Shown here: in pieces, positions 1-8,192 of the stretch
Numbering within the stretch: the stretch's first letter is position 1
Layout of the letters: each line of letters starts with the position of its first letter
Assembly (NCBI GenBank): GCA_049487715.1
Contig: CP150547.1
Coordinates: 1,302,001-1,366,000 of the forward strand
Length of the DNA stretch: 64,000 bases
Source of the DNA: Pycnococcus provasolii
Taxonomy: Eukaryota > Chlorophyta > Pseudoscourfieldiophyceae > Pseudoscourfieldiales
Direction of reading: 5' to 3'
Notes under the pieces: model-generated
What the model saw: only the letters and a program-made list of their open reading frames with translations
Databases searched by the model: none
Told to the model about the DNA's origin: nothing
Program-made: the position numbers and the translations under genes

Positions 1-1
1 G

Positions 2-2392
2 CTCGTGCAGGATCCCTACACGAACGACAACGGAGGGGGCATATCCATCGGCGTCTCCGACTTGGACAAGGCGCCAGCCACGAGGTACAACCTCACGGTA
101 GTCGTCGACGCGACGGAAAGCCTCAACAGCACCGGGCTGTGCGAGGGTGCGGTGAAGCGGTCGTACACCGTGCTCTTCTTCAACGGGTGGATGAACTGCC
201 CCAGCCCACCCCCAGCCGCACCTCCGCCATTCCCGCCAAACCTGCCCAACAGCCCGCCGCCGCCGCCGCCGCCTCTGCCGGACCTGCGGCCGCTTTCCGT
301 GACCATTGGCAAGCAGACAGCCGTGTGGGGAGGGACGCTGTGCCTCTATGAGTCAGACGTCGTCGACCTGATGCGCATGGTGACGAACCACAGCGCGGAG
401 AACGAGTACCAGCAGAGGTACGGCTATGGGCTCAACTACACGTACTCCGTGCGCAATATTGGCAAGGGCGACTCGTTCCACAAGTTCTCCAACACGCTCA
501 CGTGGGATGGCGTCGACATCTCCACCGACGGCGCGCTGCAGCGCGAGGGGGGTGCCTCCGACCGCGACGTGGGCCCGCTGAAGAATGGAGAGGTTCTGAC
601 CGTGAAGCACGTGTACGAGTGCCATGCAATCGGAATCGATAAGCCGGACCTCGCCGACGAGGCGTGGGCGAACGTCTGCTCGCAGGCAACTGGCATCAAT
701 CTGTGGATGCTTGGCATGCCTGACGCCAAGGAACACCGCCTGCAGATCGAGACCGATCCTTGGCCGAGCAACGGTCGAGGGTCCGTGCTGGAGACGAACG
801 AGCTCAACACCTTCTTCGTGCGCGTATTCTACGCGTGGTTGAACAAGGAGGAGTGCACGTCGCCGCCGCCGCCGCTGCCGCCACCCACGCCCTTGCTTGT
901 TCCGCCGCCACCGCCTGCGCGTGTTGACCTGCTGCTGTCGTCATTCACCGCCGGGAACAACACGGTCAACCTGTACGAGGAGAACTTGGCTGCGGGAAGG
1001 GTGAACGATCTTCGCGATTTCCAGATATGCCTGAAGAGCGAAGATCTCACCGTGATCAGCCACGAGGACGAAGAGGTTGGAGTTCCCAAGGCTGTGGGCT
1101 TCGCATTGAAATACACAATCAGCCTCGCGGGCAAGGGCATGGCCACGCCACGCGCTCCCGGCATCTTCACGCGCATCCTTGTGGACGAGAAGGTTGCATT
1201 CGAGGACCCCGGCCCGGCGACAATGTCCCCTACGCAGTCGTCAACCCACAGCCACCCGTTCATATGCAAGGGGTACAATTGCGTGGAGCAAGCCGACGGC
1301 ATCCTGCTCATCCTGCGCCCACCTACGAGCGCGCAGTACTTGAACGGGAGGCGCATCGAGGTCACCGTTCACGTCGACTCTCAGCAAGCTCTTATGGGTG
1401 AGACGGACGAGCGGAATATTTACTACTTCCAACTGCAGATTGGAAACTGCGCAATACCACCGCCGCCGAGTCCACCGCCACCGAGCCCGCCGCCACTCCC
1501 ACCACCTCTCCCGGATTCACCACCTCCCCCAGAGCTCACGCCGGGATTCTCACCGAGCAACGTGCCAAGTCCACCAAACCCGCCGAGACCGCCGCCGAGA
1601 CCGCCACCACCACCCAAACCGCCGAGACCGCCGCCAAACCCGCCATTGCCACCACGTCCGCCGAACCCGCCGAACTATCCACGCCTGAGCCCGCCGCCAC
1701 CCCCGAGCCCCCCTCCGAGTCCGCCACCCCCGCCTTGGCAGACGACAGGACGAAGTACATCAAGCTTCTCTCTGCGTGTTCACGGCCTAACGCTCGAGAT
1801 GTTTGGCGAAAAGGACCCGCGGCGTGGCGTCTTTCTGTCCACACTGCGCAACGCGCTCGCTCCACCGGATGCAAATCCGGCTGTCCCAGCAGGTGCATAC
1901 AACGTGGTGGTCAACGCGGCTGCGCAACCGCGAGGCTTGACCGCCCTCGACATCGCATGCGTTATCACGGCGCACAATCCGTACATCACACAGCTCACGG
2001 ACGCCGTCTTCTCCGCGATCATATCGAAAGAACTCGCTCGCGCGCTCCGAGCTAACATGCAGGTGCAGCTCGGAGACGTCACGTACAACGCACTCGACTC
2101 CTCGAACCGATTTGCGCTGATCGAGGCCATCGTGGATGCGCCAGCGCCGGCGCCACTTCCCTCGCCTTCGCCGCCGCCGGCGACAACCGCGGCACCGTCG
2201 AGGCGAAGGACGATTGACGACCGAACAATCTTGTACTCCGCTCTCGGAGCCGCGGGTGCGGTGGCTCTCATCGCCGCGGGTGTTCTCGTGCAGATTAAGC
2301 GGCGCCGTGCCCTCGTGCTGTGGGCATTGACAGACCCATTCGAGAATGGTCGTATGGGCGCAAACGCTATTGGCGGAAAATTCTGGGTGTGA
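2..2392 (+). CDS. Pherophorin-like proline-rich extracellular matrix protein, 5' partial
   Basis: The reading frame is open from the left edge of the window, so the true start lies outside; about 796 codons are visible. Globular, Cys-containing segments of roughly 150-200 residues alternate with SPPPPP/PPPR linkers near residues 70-95, 285-300 and 495-590, the layout of pherophorins and other hydroxyproline-rich glycoproteins of volvocine and related green-algal walls. A further domain of about 120 residues follows the longest linker. A second short Pro/Ala linker leads to a hydrophobic segment (around residues 740-763, starting ILYSALGAAG) followed by KRRR, so the protein is probably a single-pass membrane protein with a short cytosolic tail. 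Membrane anchoring is unusual for secreted pherophorins. A TGTAA motif lies 20 bp after the stop. The family assignment rests on architecture and proline linkers, not on an alignment. Confidence 0.7.
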   Translation, partial: LVQDPYTNDNGGGISIGVSDLDKAPATRYNLTVVVDATESLNSTGLCEGAVKRSYTVLFFNGWMNCPSPPPAAPPPFPPNLPNSPPPPPPPLPDLRPLSVTIGKQTAVWGGTLCLYESDVVDLMRMVTNHSAENEYQQRYGYGLNYTYSVRNIGKGDSFHKFSNTLTWDGVDISTDGALQREGGASDRDVGPLKNGEVLTVKHVYECHAIGIDKPDLADEAWANVCSQATGINLWMLGMPDAKEHRLQIETDPWPSNGRGSVLETNELNTFFVRVFYAWLNKEECTSPPPPLPPPTPLLVPPPPPARVDLLLSSFTAGNNTVNLYEENLAAGRVNDLRDFQICLKSEDLTVISHEDEEVGVPKAVGFALKYTISLAGKGMATPRAPGIFTRILVDEKVAFEDPGPATMSPTQSSTHSHPFICKGYNCVEQADGILLILRPPTSAQYLNGRRIEVTVHVDSQQALMGETDERNIYYFQLQIGNCAIPPPPSPPPPSPPPLPPPLPDSPPPPELTPGFSPSNVPSPPNPPRPPPRPPPPPKPPRPPPNPPLPPRPPNPPNYPRLSPPPPPSPPPSPPPPPWQTTGRSTSSFSLRVHGLTLEMFGEKDPRRGVFLSTLRNALAPPDANPAVPAGAYNVVVNAAAQPRGLTALDIACVITAHNPYITQLTDAVFSAIISKELARALRANMQVQLGDVTYNALDSSNRFALIEAIVDAPAPAPLPSPSPPPATTAAPSRRRTIDDRTILYSALGAAGAVALIAAGVLVQIKRRRALVLWALTDPFENGRMGANAIGGKFWV

Positions 2393-2411
2393 ACTTGAGC
2401 ACCTTAAAAAT

Positions 2412-2416
2412 TGTAA
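2412..2416 (+). terminator. TGTAA polyadenylation signal
   Basis: TGTAA lies 20 bp after the stop of the pherophorin-like gene. UGUAA is the usual poly(A) signal in green algae. Confidence 0.4.
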
Positions 2417-3364
2417 CCAAAAGACTAGAATAAAAACGAGAGTGCCTGGGAGGGAGTCTCCAGAAGCATCCAACAACTCCAGCAAGGCAAGCAACCGGAT
2501 CCGGAGCAAGCAAGCAAGCCTGGCACCTGGCAAGGCAGAACGTTAGGGTTAGGGTGACTCATGGGTTAGGGTTAAGAGTAGGGCTACTCCTGGCTGGACT
2601 GCTTCTTACTTGCTTTGCCCTTTATGATTTTATGATGGGGATCCCGCAATCCCGCCCGGGGTGGTCTCGCTCGCACTCTTTGACTCTTTGTAAAGGTTTA
2701 AGGTTTATGATTTGTCTCATGAAGAAGCTGCCCAGGAACAGCTTTTGAGAAGCTTCTACCGACTACCGTGCATCGCGCGGTTCGCGCCTGACGCCTCAGC
2801 CCTCAAGAGACAATAGGCGGCGCGTGGAGCTCCTGAAGAGAGAGCTCTCCGGTGCGATGAGCTCAACGCGGCGGACCGAGCTCACTAGGAGTTCATTCTT
2901 CTTCTTGTAATTGTGTAACGATCTTAAGTTGGGTTGTTGCCTTGAGAAGATAAAGTTACTTTTAGTATGTACATACCACCCACTACTGGTGGTGGACTGG
3001 TGGTGCACTTACCCAAGGTTCATACCCTCTGCAGTTTCCAACATAACCCTACTACAAGGGAGTGCTCTCTCTCTAGGAGCCCCTGTAGTAACTAACTACT
3101 ATACATATTATCGTTGCTAAACTGTAAAACTGTCGTGGACTCGTGGCGCCGTGGCGTCTGCTACGACGGCTGCTACGCCTTATTAGACTTGTGACCGCCG
3201 TCACCACACCTACATAATACATTGCTGCGACTCATGATACATCCTCATCCGTTGAATTTCTTGGCATTGCCGTCTGTTAGTCAGTCGCCAATTATTTATC
3301 TGAGTGTGACAACTCACATACGACAAATGATATACCAGACTATATGTCTATATGTGGTCAGATT

Positions 3365-3400
3365 ACTCAGACCACATGTCACATGATATGTGGTCTGAGT
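3365..3400. repeat. 13-bp perfect inverted repeat
   Basis: Arms 3365-3377 and 3388-3400 are exact reverse complements around a 10-nt spacer, and part of the arm recurs once more just upstream near 3352. It is in non-coding AT-richer DNA and could be the core of a small transposon remnant. Confidence 0.45.
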
Positions 3401-3680
3401 CACTGAGTGTGTCGCCAATTGGAAAGCTTGACAGCTCGCAACGTCAACAATTCCTCACTCACGCTCTTCGACGATGCATGCATGCGTTGAATCCTTATTG
3501 CACTTGCGGCGTCATAGATCCATGGACCATCGTAGGTTGTATGTCGAGCTCAAATGCTCAATGATCAACACACACAAAAGGAGTAAAGGACGGTCTGATG
3601 TGCACTTAAGTAGCAAAGGACTACTACTAAGTACTATGTACAACAACAGTTTACGAATTGAAAAAAAAACAAAACTTGTG

Positions 3681-5048
3681 CTACAAACTCAAAGAAACGT
3701 TTACGTACGGATATTCATGAACGTCCGCCGCACCAACTCCGGCGACAGGGCTCTCGTCGGCATCGTCGGCGCCATTGGAGTGCAAGCCGCAGTGTCGCAT
3801 AGGCGATCCACCGCAGCGTGTGAACGCGGAGAGCAGCGCGGCGCGCGCCGTGGCTGTGGCGGCTGGTCGCGCGCGCACGCAACATATCGAAAATCTAGGC
3901 GGAATGCCGTAGCGCAGGCAACCTTCTGCGAAACAACGGACCATCGCGACGTGCGTTGCGAGAGCGAGCACCTCGGCGTGCGCGCTCTCTGTCCAGGCGG
4001 CGGCACGCTTCGCCGTGTCGCTCGCCATCGCACGAGCGCTGGTGATCGCTTCAGCGACGCCGCTTGGAGTTGGGGTTGACGGTGCGGGCGGCCCGGCGGA
4101 TGATGTCGAGGTACCGCCGTCGTCGCCGTCCGCAGCCTGTCCATTCGCGGCAGCAAGTGCCGCCTCGGCGAGCGCCGCAGATGACGGATGTTCTCTCACG
4201 ACTATGCCAGCTTCTCGCGCGGACGTGACGAATGCGTCCTTTACGCGGCGAAACAAATGCACACTCCAGATCTCGCCTGTTGCGTCCGAGGCAACGCACT
4301 TGCTCGAGCGCGGTACGACGAATCCCTGCGCCCACCGCTCGTATCCCGCGAGCCAAGCCTGCTTGTTGGATTGCGTGATGTTCGCAAAGAGCGTGCTGAT
4401 GTGCTCCGTCTCAAGCACATGATCTTCCTCGATGACTGCGTTCAGGTCTCGCGTGGCGAGCGGTCCCGTGAACTTCTTGCCAAGCGCCGCGGCGTCAGCC
4501 CGCTTCGACGTCGCCTCCGCGGCGTGTTGCCTAAGCTGTTCGTCGAGGTCCGTGGCACGCTTGGTTGTGATGCTAATGAGGTCTGCGAGTGTTTTTCTCG
4601 CGGGCATGGACGCGGTATCCCACTTGAACTGCATGATGAACTCCTCCGCGGTCATACCGTTTACGTTTGGCGACGGCGGTTCGGCCGCCGCTGCGTTGTA
4701 CGCGTACGATGCCGTCGACGACGCGTCTGTTCCTTGGTTGGGGTTCGCCGCTTTGCTGAGTTCCGCGTGTGCCCTCCTAAGTCTCGCGAGCACGCCCGAG
4801 CAGAGCGCGACGGCGCTTGCGGAAGCGTCCGCCGCGCCTAGTAGCGCGTCGAGCGAGCCCGCTCTGAGAGGCGGCGTGTCCAGTTGTGCGGAGCTGGGCG
4901 TGGGGGCGGAGTAGTTTGTGAAAGCGGTTCTCATTGCGGATGCGAGCAGGTCGTGGCACGCCTTGTTCGCGTCGTCTGCGCTCGCGTTATCGTGCGACAA
5001 GTGCGGCGGGTGCGGCAGGGCGACGAACCACACGACGGGCGCGGACAT
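3681..5048 (-). CDS. V-type H+-ATPase subunit C
   Basis: Single-exon protein of 455 aa. The start is placed at the ATG complementary to 5046-5048 because the protein then opens with MSAPVVWFVALP, which matches the conserved N-terminus of V-ATPase C subunits; the 127 upstream codons read simple-sequence and telomere-repeat DNA (GLGLGLG). The C-terminus YPYVNVSLSL also fits the family. Subunit C sits on the peripheral stalk of the V1 sector and controls reversible V1-V0 assembly on vacuolar and endosomal membranes. An Ala/Thr/Ser/Pro-rich stretch (encoded near 4075-4150) is an algal-style low-complexity insertion. The gene is divergent from the TPR-like gene at 5385 and shares a 336-bp promoter region with it. 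Confidence 0.85.
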   Translation of the reverse strand: MSAPVVWFVALPHPPHLSHDNASADDANKACHDLLASAMRTAFTNYSAPTPSSAQLDTPPLRAGSLDALLGAADASASAVALCSGVLARLRRAHAELSKAANPNQGTDASSTASYAYNAAAAEPPSPNVNGMTAEEFIMQFKWDTASMPARKTLADLISITTKRATDLDEQLRQHAAEATSKRADAAALGKKFTGPLATRDLNAVIEEDHVLETEHISTLFANITQSNKQAWLAGYERWAQGFVVPRSSKCVASDATGEIWSVHLFRRVKDAFVTSAREAGIVVREHPSSAALAEAALAAANGQAADGDDGGTSTSSAGPPAPSTPTPSGVAEAITSARAMASDTAKRAAAWTESAHAEVLALATHVAMVRCFAEGCLRYGIPPRFSICCVRARPAATATARAALLSAFTRCGGSPMRHCGLHSNGADDADESPVAGVGAADVHEYPYVNVSLSL

Positions 5049-5384
5049 CTTACCAAAAGCAAAAGGGGGGGCGAGAGAAGACAGGGAACGGGGAAGGCCT
5101 AGCCCTAACCCTAACCCTAACCCTAACCTCGAACCCCTATCTCTCGACCCTCGGGAGTAGGTTTGCCTCCGGGGAGGGGATCCAGCGTGGAGGGAGCGCC
5201 AGAATCCGCTTCTGTGCCCTGATGCCCTCCCTGCTTCCCCTTCCCTCCTTCCCCCCCTCCTTCTCCTTCTCCCCCTCCGCCGTCGTTCGCCATCGCCTTC
5301 TCGCCATTTTGTCGCGGGAACGATCGATCCCACCACCACTCCGGGGCTTCCACTCCACTCTCCACTGTCATTGCACTTGTCCTC
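5049..5384. promoter_or_regulatory. Divergent promoter region with CCCTAA array
   Basis: This 336-bp gap separates the divergent V-ATPase C and TPR-like genes. It carries a four-unit CCCTAA array at 5101-5128, 53 bp from the V-ATPase start, and C/T-rich tracts closer to the rightward gene. No TATA box was identified. Confidence 0.5.
5101..5128. promoter_or_regulatory. Telomere-like CCCTAA array
   Basis: Four near-perfect CCCTAA units lie in the divergent promoter. Similar arrays recur at other promoters in the window, which argues for a regulatory motif rather than a chance telomere scar. Confidence 0.5.
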
Positions 5385-7325
5385 ATGTCGTGGCTCGACG
5401 CAGCGCGCCGCGTCTTTGGCGCGCAGCAAATAGACACGCTCGACGACCAGTCCGAATCCGGCGACCTCAGGGGTCTCGCCGTCGCGTGCTCGAGGGTCTC
5501 CGACGAACAGATGCGACAGTCGCTGCTCAACAACCTCAAAGGAGCTTCGGAAGCGAGACGATCGGGAACGGGGAGAGACAGGAGCGTCATACTCCTATGC
5601 AACGCCGCGCACACGCTCCAAGGCGCCGCGAACCAAGCGAGGCAGCACGGAAACGAGGAGTTTGTCGGCGAGGCGTACAAGCTCGCGGAGAGGTTGCTGT
5701 GGAAGGCTGTCGCGTTCGCGCGATCGCACGGGCCGAAAGGGGCGGCATTCCCAGACAACATTGTCGCTGATGAGGCGAACAGGTCCAACTTCGAGCTGTC
5801 TCTCGCGCTCACGAGGCTGGCGAGCGTCGAGTTCTTGCGAGGCAAGCCAAGCGAGGCGGAGGCACACCACGTCGCCGCGCAGAAGGCGGTCATCGAGGGT
5901 GACGCGCGCATGTACGCGGAGGTGACGTCCTCGCTCGCGCGATTCCACCGCCAATCGACGAAAGATGCCAAAAAGCACGCCATCGTCGTGAAGGCGTGGG
6001 CGTCGTTTATTGATGAGCGAGAGAGACTGATCGAAGCCTCGGCAGACGCACCGGACGACTCCGACATGTTCTGGCACGAGGACGGGGAGGCTGAAAATGG
6101 TGGCAAAACAGAGGTGGATGCGGCGAAGAAGCAGCCATACGTACCCCCGCCGTGCGAACGTTTTCGTGACTGCGTCTGGACGATCCGCGAGGCGAGAGCC
6201 ATGCTCATCGAGGAGAAGATGGAGTGGGCGGCGCACGTCGAGGACTGGAACTCGGTCGGGGCACTCGCGGATAAGCTGTGCGACGTGACTGACATCCTCG
6301 ACCGAGAGTGTGGCTACCTGCGCCCCAGCAACTCCGCCATGCCAAAAGGTGTGAGGCGGCATGCCGCCGGCCTATTTCGCGGCGCGAAGAAGTGGGAGCA
6401 CTACACACGCGAGATGAACAAGGCGTGTGCGGTCGTACAGAGGGAGCTGAACGAGCTGGACGAGCCGAAGGGTCACATATCGCGCTCAGAACTCTTGCGT
6501 GAGATGCTGGACATTCGCATGGTGACGGGAGGATCGCTCATCAACCATGGTCTGTTTCAGCATTCCACGGAGGAGTACAAACAAGCGGTTCACATCATCG
6601 ACACGATGCTTGACGAGATGCTGGCCTACCTCGGCGTAGCGAATGTCAACGAGGTGAAGGAGCTGTTCACTGGCACCGCGGCTTACATCAAGAAACTAGG
6701 GCAGGTCAAGGGATCGAACTGGAAGGCTGCGGAGGAGCGAAGTAAGATGGAATCACTTCTCGCCGACGCGGCGGAGCCGTGGCACGACATGGTCCAGAGG
6801 CGAGCGCTGGCGTTCCACCAGCTTGGTGCATCGACGTCGCGCTTGGCGAGCAGCTTCCCCGAGGGATCTGAAAATCGAACCGGCATGCTCGGATACGCCG
6901 TCCAGGCGTTCAAGACGAGCCTTGGCTCGCGTCAGCTAACCTTCCTTGTCGAACCATCGCAGGAGACGGAGGTGGAAGCTCTGGAGACTGCCAACTTTCT
7001 TGGCTCAACGCTTGCACAGCTCGGCTCGCTCACCGAGGCTGTTCAGGTTCTCGAGAATGCCTTCAAGCTCGGCAAGGAACTTCTCGGCGCAGATGCGGCA
7101 TTCACAAAGCGCGCTCTGTCCGCGCTCGTGGAGGCTAAGCGAAAGCAGCAGAGTGGAGCTGGCAGGCCTACGGCTGTGGCACCAGCGCCTCCGGAGCAGA
7201 AGGATCCCAACGAAGGCGTTGGCGGCGGCGGCGGTGGTGGTGGTGGCGGCGGCGGCGGCGATTCGAACAAGGAGGCGAAGGAGGCGCGCAACTTCGGCAA
7301 GGGCCTGAAGAAGGGGTTCCTCTAA
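5385..7325 (+). CDS. TPR-like helical protein of unknown function
   Basis: Single-exon protein of 646 aa starting MSWLDAARRVFGA. It is alpha-helical and Ala/Glu/Lys-rich throughout, with weak TPR-like helical pairs (for example around residues 160-215 and 510-580), but no catalytic motif was recognised. Near the C-terminus a pure glycine run of about 13 residues (GGC/GGT codons, 7218-7259) precedes a basic tail ending in KGLKKGFL. The glycine run acts as a flexible linker, so the tail may be a short docking peptide. It shares a divergent promoter with V-ATPase subunit C, and a TGTAA motif lies about 40 bp after the stop. No function can be assigned. Confidence 0.65.
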   Translation: MSWLDAARRVFGAQQIDTLDDQSESGDLRGLAVACSRVSDEQMRQSLLNNLKGASEARRSGTGRDRSVILLCNAAHTLQGAANQARQHGNEEFVGEAYKLAERLLWKAVAFARSHGPKGAAFPDNIVADEANRSNFELSLALTRLASVEFLRGKPSEAEAHHVAAQKAVIEGDARMYAEVTSSLARFHRQSTKDAKKHAIVVKAWASFIDERERLIEASADAPDDSDMFWHEDGEAENGGKTEVDAAKKQPYVPPPCERFRDCVWTIREARAMLIEEKMEWAAHVEDWNSVGALADKLCDVTDILDRECGYLRPSNSAMPKGVRRHAAGLFRGAKKWEHYTREMNKACAVVQRELNELDEPKGHISRSELLREMLDIRMVTGGSLINHGLFQHSTEEYKQAVHIIDTMLDEMLAYLGVANVNEVKELFTGTAAYIKKLGQVKGSNWKAAEERSKMESLLADAAEPWHDMVQRRALAFHQLGASTSRLASSFPEGSENRTGMLGYAVQAFKTSLGSRQLTFLVEPSQETEVEALETANFLGSTLAQLGSLTEAVQVLENAFKLGKELLGADAAFTKRALSALVEAKRKQQSGAGRPTAVAPAPPEQKDPNEGVGGGGGGGGGGGGGDSNKEAKEARNFGKGLKKGFL

Positions 7326-7363
7326 AAGGTGTGCGCATGTCCCGTGTTCCTTGTGTGTTGTTG

Positions 7364-7368
7364 TGTAA
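7364..7368 (+). terminator. TGTAA polyadenylation signal
   Basis: TGTAA lies 38 bp downstream of the TPR-like gene, at the normal position of a green-algal poly(A) signal. Confidence 0.4.
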
Positions 7369-7421
7369 TTACCTTGTCTTGTCCGTTTTACCATAACTTA
7401 CCTACTGCACAACAGCGCGTT

Positions 7422-7451
7422 GTTAGGGTTAGGGTTAGGGCTAGGGTTAGG
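7422..7451. promoter_or_regulatory. Telomere-like TTAGGG array upstream of the Nudix-like gene
   Basis: About five GTTAGG/GCTAGG units end 44 bp before the ATG at 7496. Confidence 0.5.
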
Positions 7452-7495
7452 TCGCCGCTCCTTTGCGAGAGATCTGATCTGTCACACCCACCGTC

Positions 7496-8134
7496 ATGCC
7501 GGCCTCCGCAGCCCTGACAGCCGACGCAGCCTTGCAGGTCCTCGGCGCGGCTGAGAAAAGAGGCTATGCCGCATGCGTGATACTAAAGGTGGAGGGCCGC
7601 AAAGACGTGTACGCTTGGCAGAGAAAGACGCCCGGGTATCCGAGCGAGTGCATGGTTGGCGCGCTCCAACTGTTCGGCGGAAACGCCGAAGACGGCGACG
7701 CGAACGCACGCGAAACCTTAGTGAGGGAGCTGCACGAGGAATTTCCGACGCAGGTTGCCGCTTCTATCGTATCTACCCTGAAACCGTTCGCAAGATACGT
7801 CGTGGAAAGCCCCCTCGAAGCCATGGCACCAAGGCCGTATACCTATAATTTCACGGCTTGCGTATTTTCGGCGACGTTGCCATCCGAGGCGATCGGCGGC
7901 GAGGTGTACGAGGGCACGCTTGAAACGATGACATTGGCAGAGTTGACTGCGAGTTTGGATGATGAGCCAAGGTTCTGCTGGGCATACCACGTTCCCTTCG
8001 CGCATTTCCTTGAGGACAAGGCTGGAGCACTTGCCCAGCCAATAAGTGCAAGGCGAGCTTGCCACTGCACGGCAACTCGCGTCGCGGCGAACGCGGACAT
8101 CGGCTCGTGGGAGTCGGGTGAGATGTGGCAGTAA
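7496..8134 (+). CDS. Nudix-hydrolase-like protein with degenerate Nudix box
   Basis: Single-exon protein of 212 aa. Residues around 60-85 read GGNAEDGDANARETLVREL and then HEEF. This keeps the REUxEE core of the Nudix box (RELHEE) and a glycine-rich lead-in. The first conserved Glu, seven residues before the REL, is replaced by Ala, and the usual Gly after REUxEE is replaced (FP). The surrounding beta-rich segments fit the Nudix fold. Family members hydrolyse nucleoside diphosphates linked to other moieties. Loss of the first Glu may alter metal binding or leave a non-catalytic sensor. The ATG at 7496 follows a telomere-like array. The gene converges on the GH47 mannosidase gene with only 58 bp between the stops. 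Confidence 0.65.
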   Translation: MPASAALTADAALQVLGAAEKRGYAACVILKVEGRKDVYAWQRKTPGYPSECMVGALQLFGGNAEDGDANARETLVRELHEEFPTQVAASIVSTLKPFARYVVESPLEAMAPRPYTYNFTACVFSATLPSEAIGGEVYEGTLETMTLAELTASLDDEPRFCWAYHVPFAHFLEDKAGALAQPISARRACHCTATRVAANADIGSWESGEMWQ

Positions 8135-8192
8135 CGTATAACAAGCTAGTAATAATTTGTACTCTACAAATTGGACAACGGCAACCGTCAAG

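Larger units (their letters stand above)
2393..3680. other. Gene-poor spacer with telomere-like motifs and an inverted repeat
   Basis: No ORF here resembles a known protein. The left part holds GTTAGGG-type telomere-like motifs at 2542-2555 and 2564-2574. The right half is AT-richer than the genes and contains a perfect 13-bp inverted repeat at 3365-3377/3388-3400. The motif GTCGCCAATT occurs twice, near 3288 and at 3411-3420. Probably 3' flank plus transposon-derived or neutral spacer. Confidence 0.5.

Noticed and set aside
5101-5128. Chromosome end or telomere fusion scar
   Set aside because: The motif recurs at many promoters, is short, and normal genes lie on both sides; a regulatory reading fits better.
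5049-5429. N-terminal extension of V-ATPase C by 127 residues
   Set aside because: It would translate the CCCTAA array and purine-rich promoter DNA; MSAPVVWFVALP at 5048 is the conserved start.
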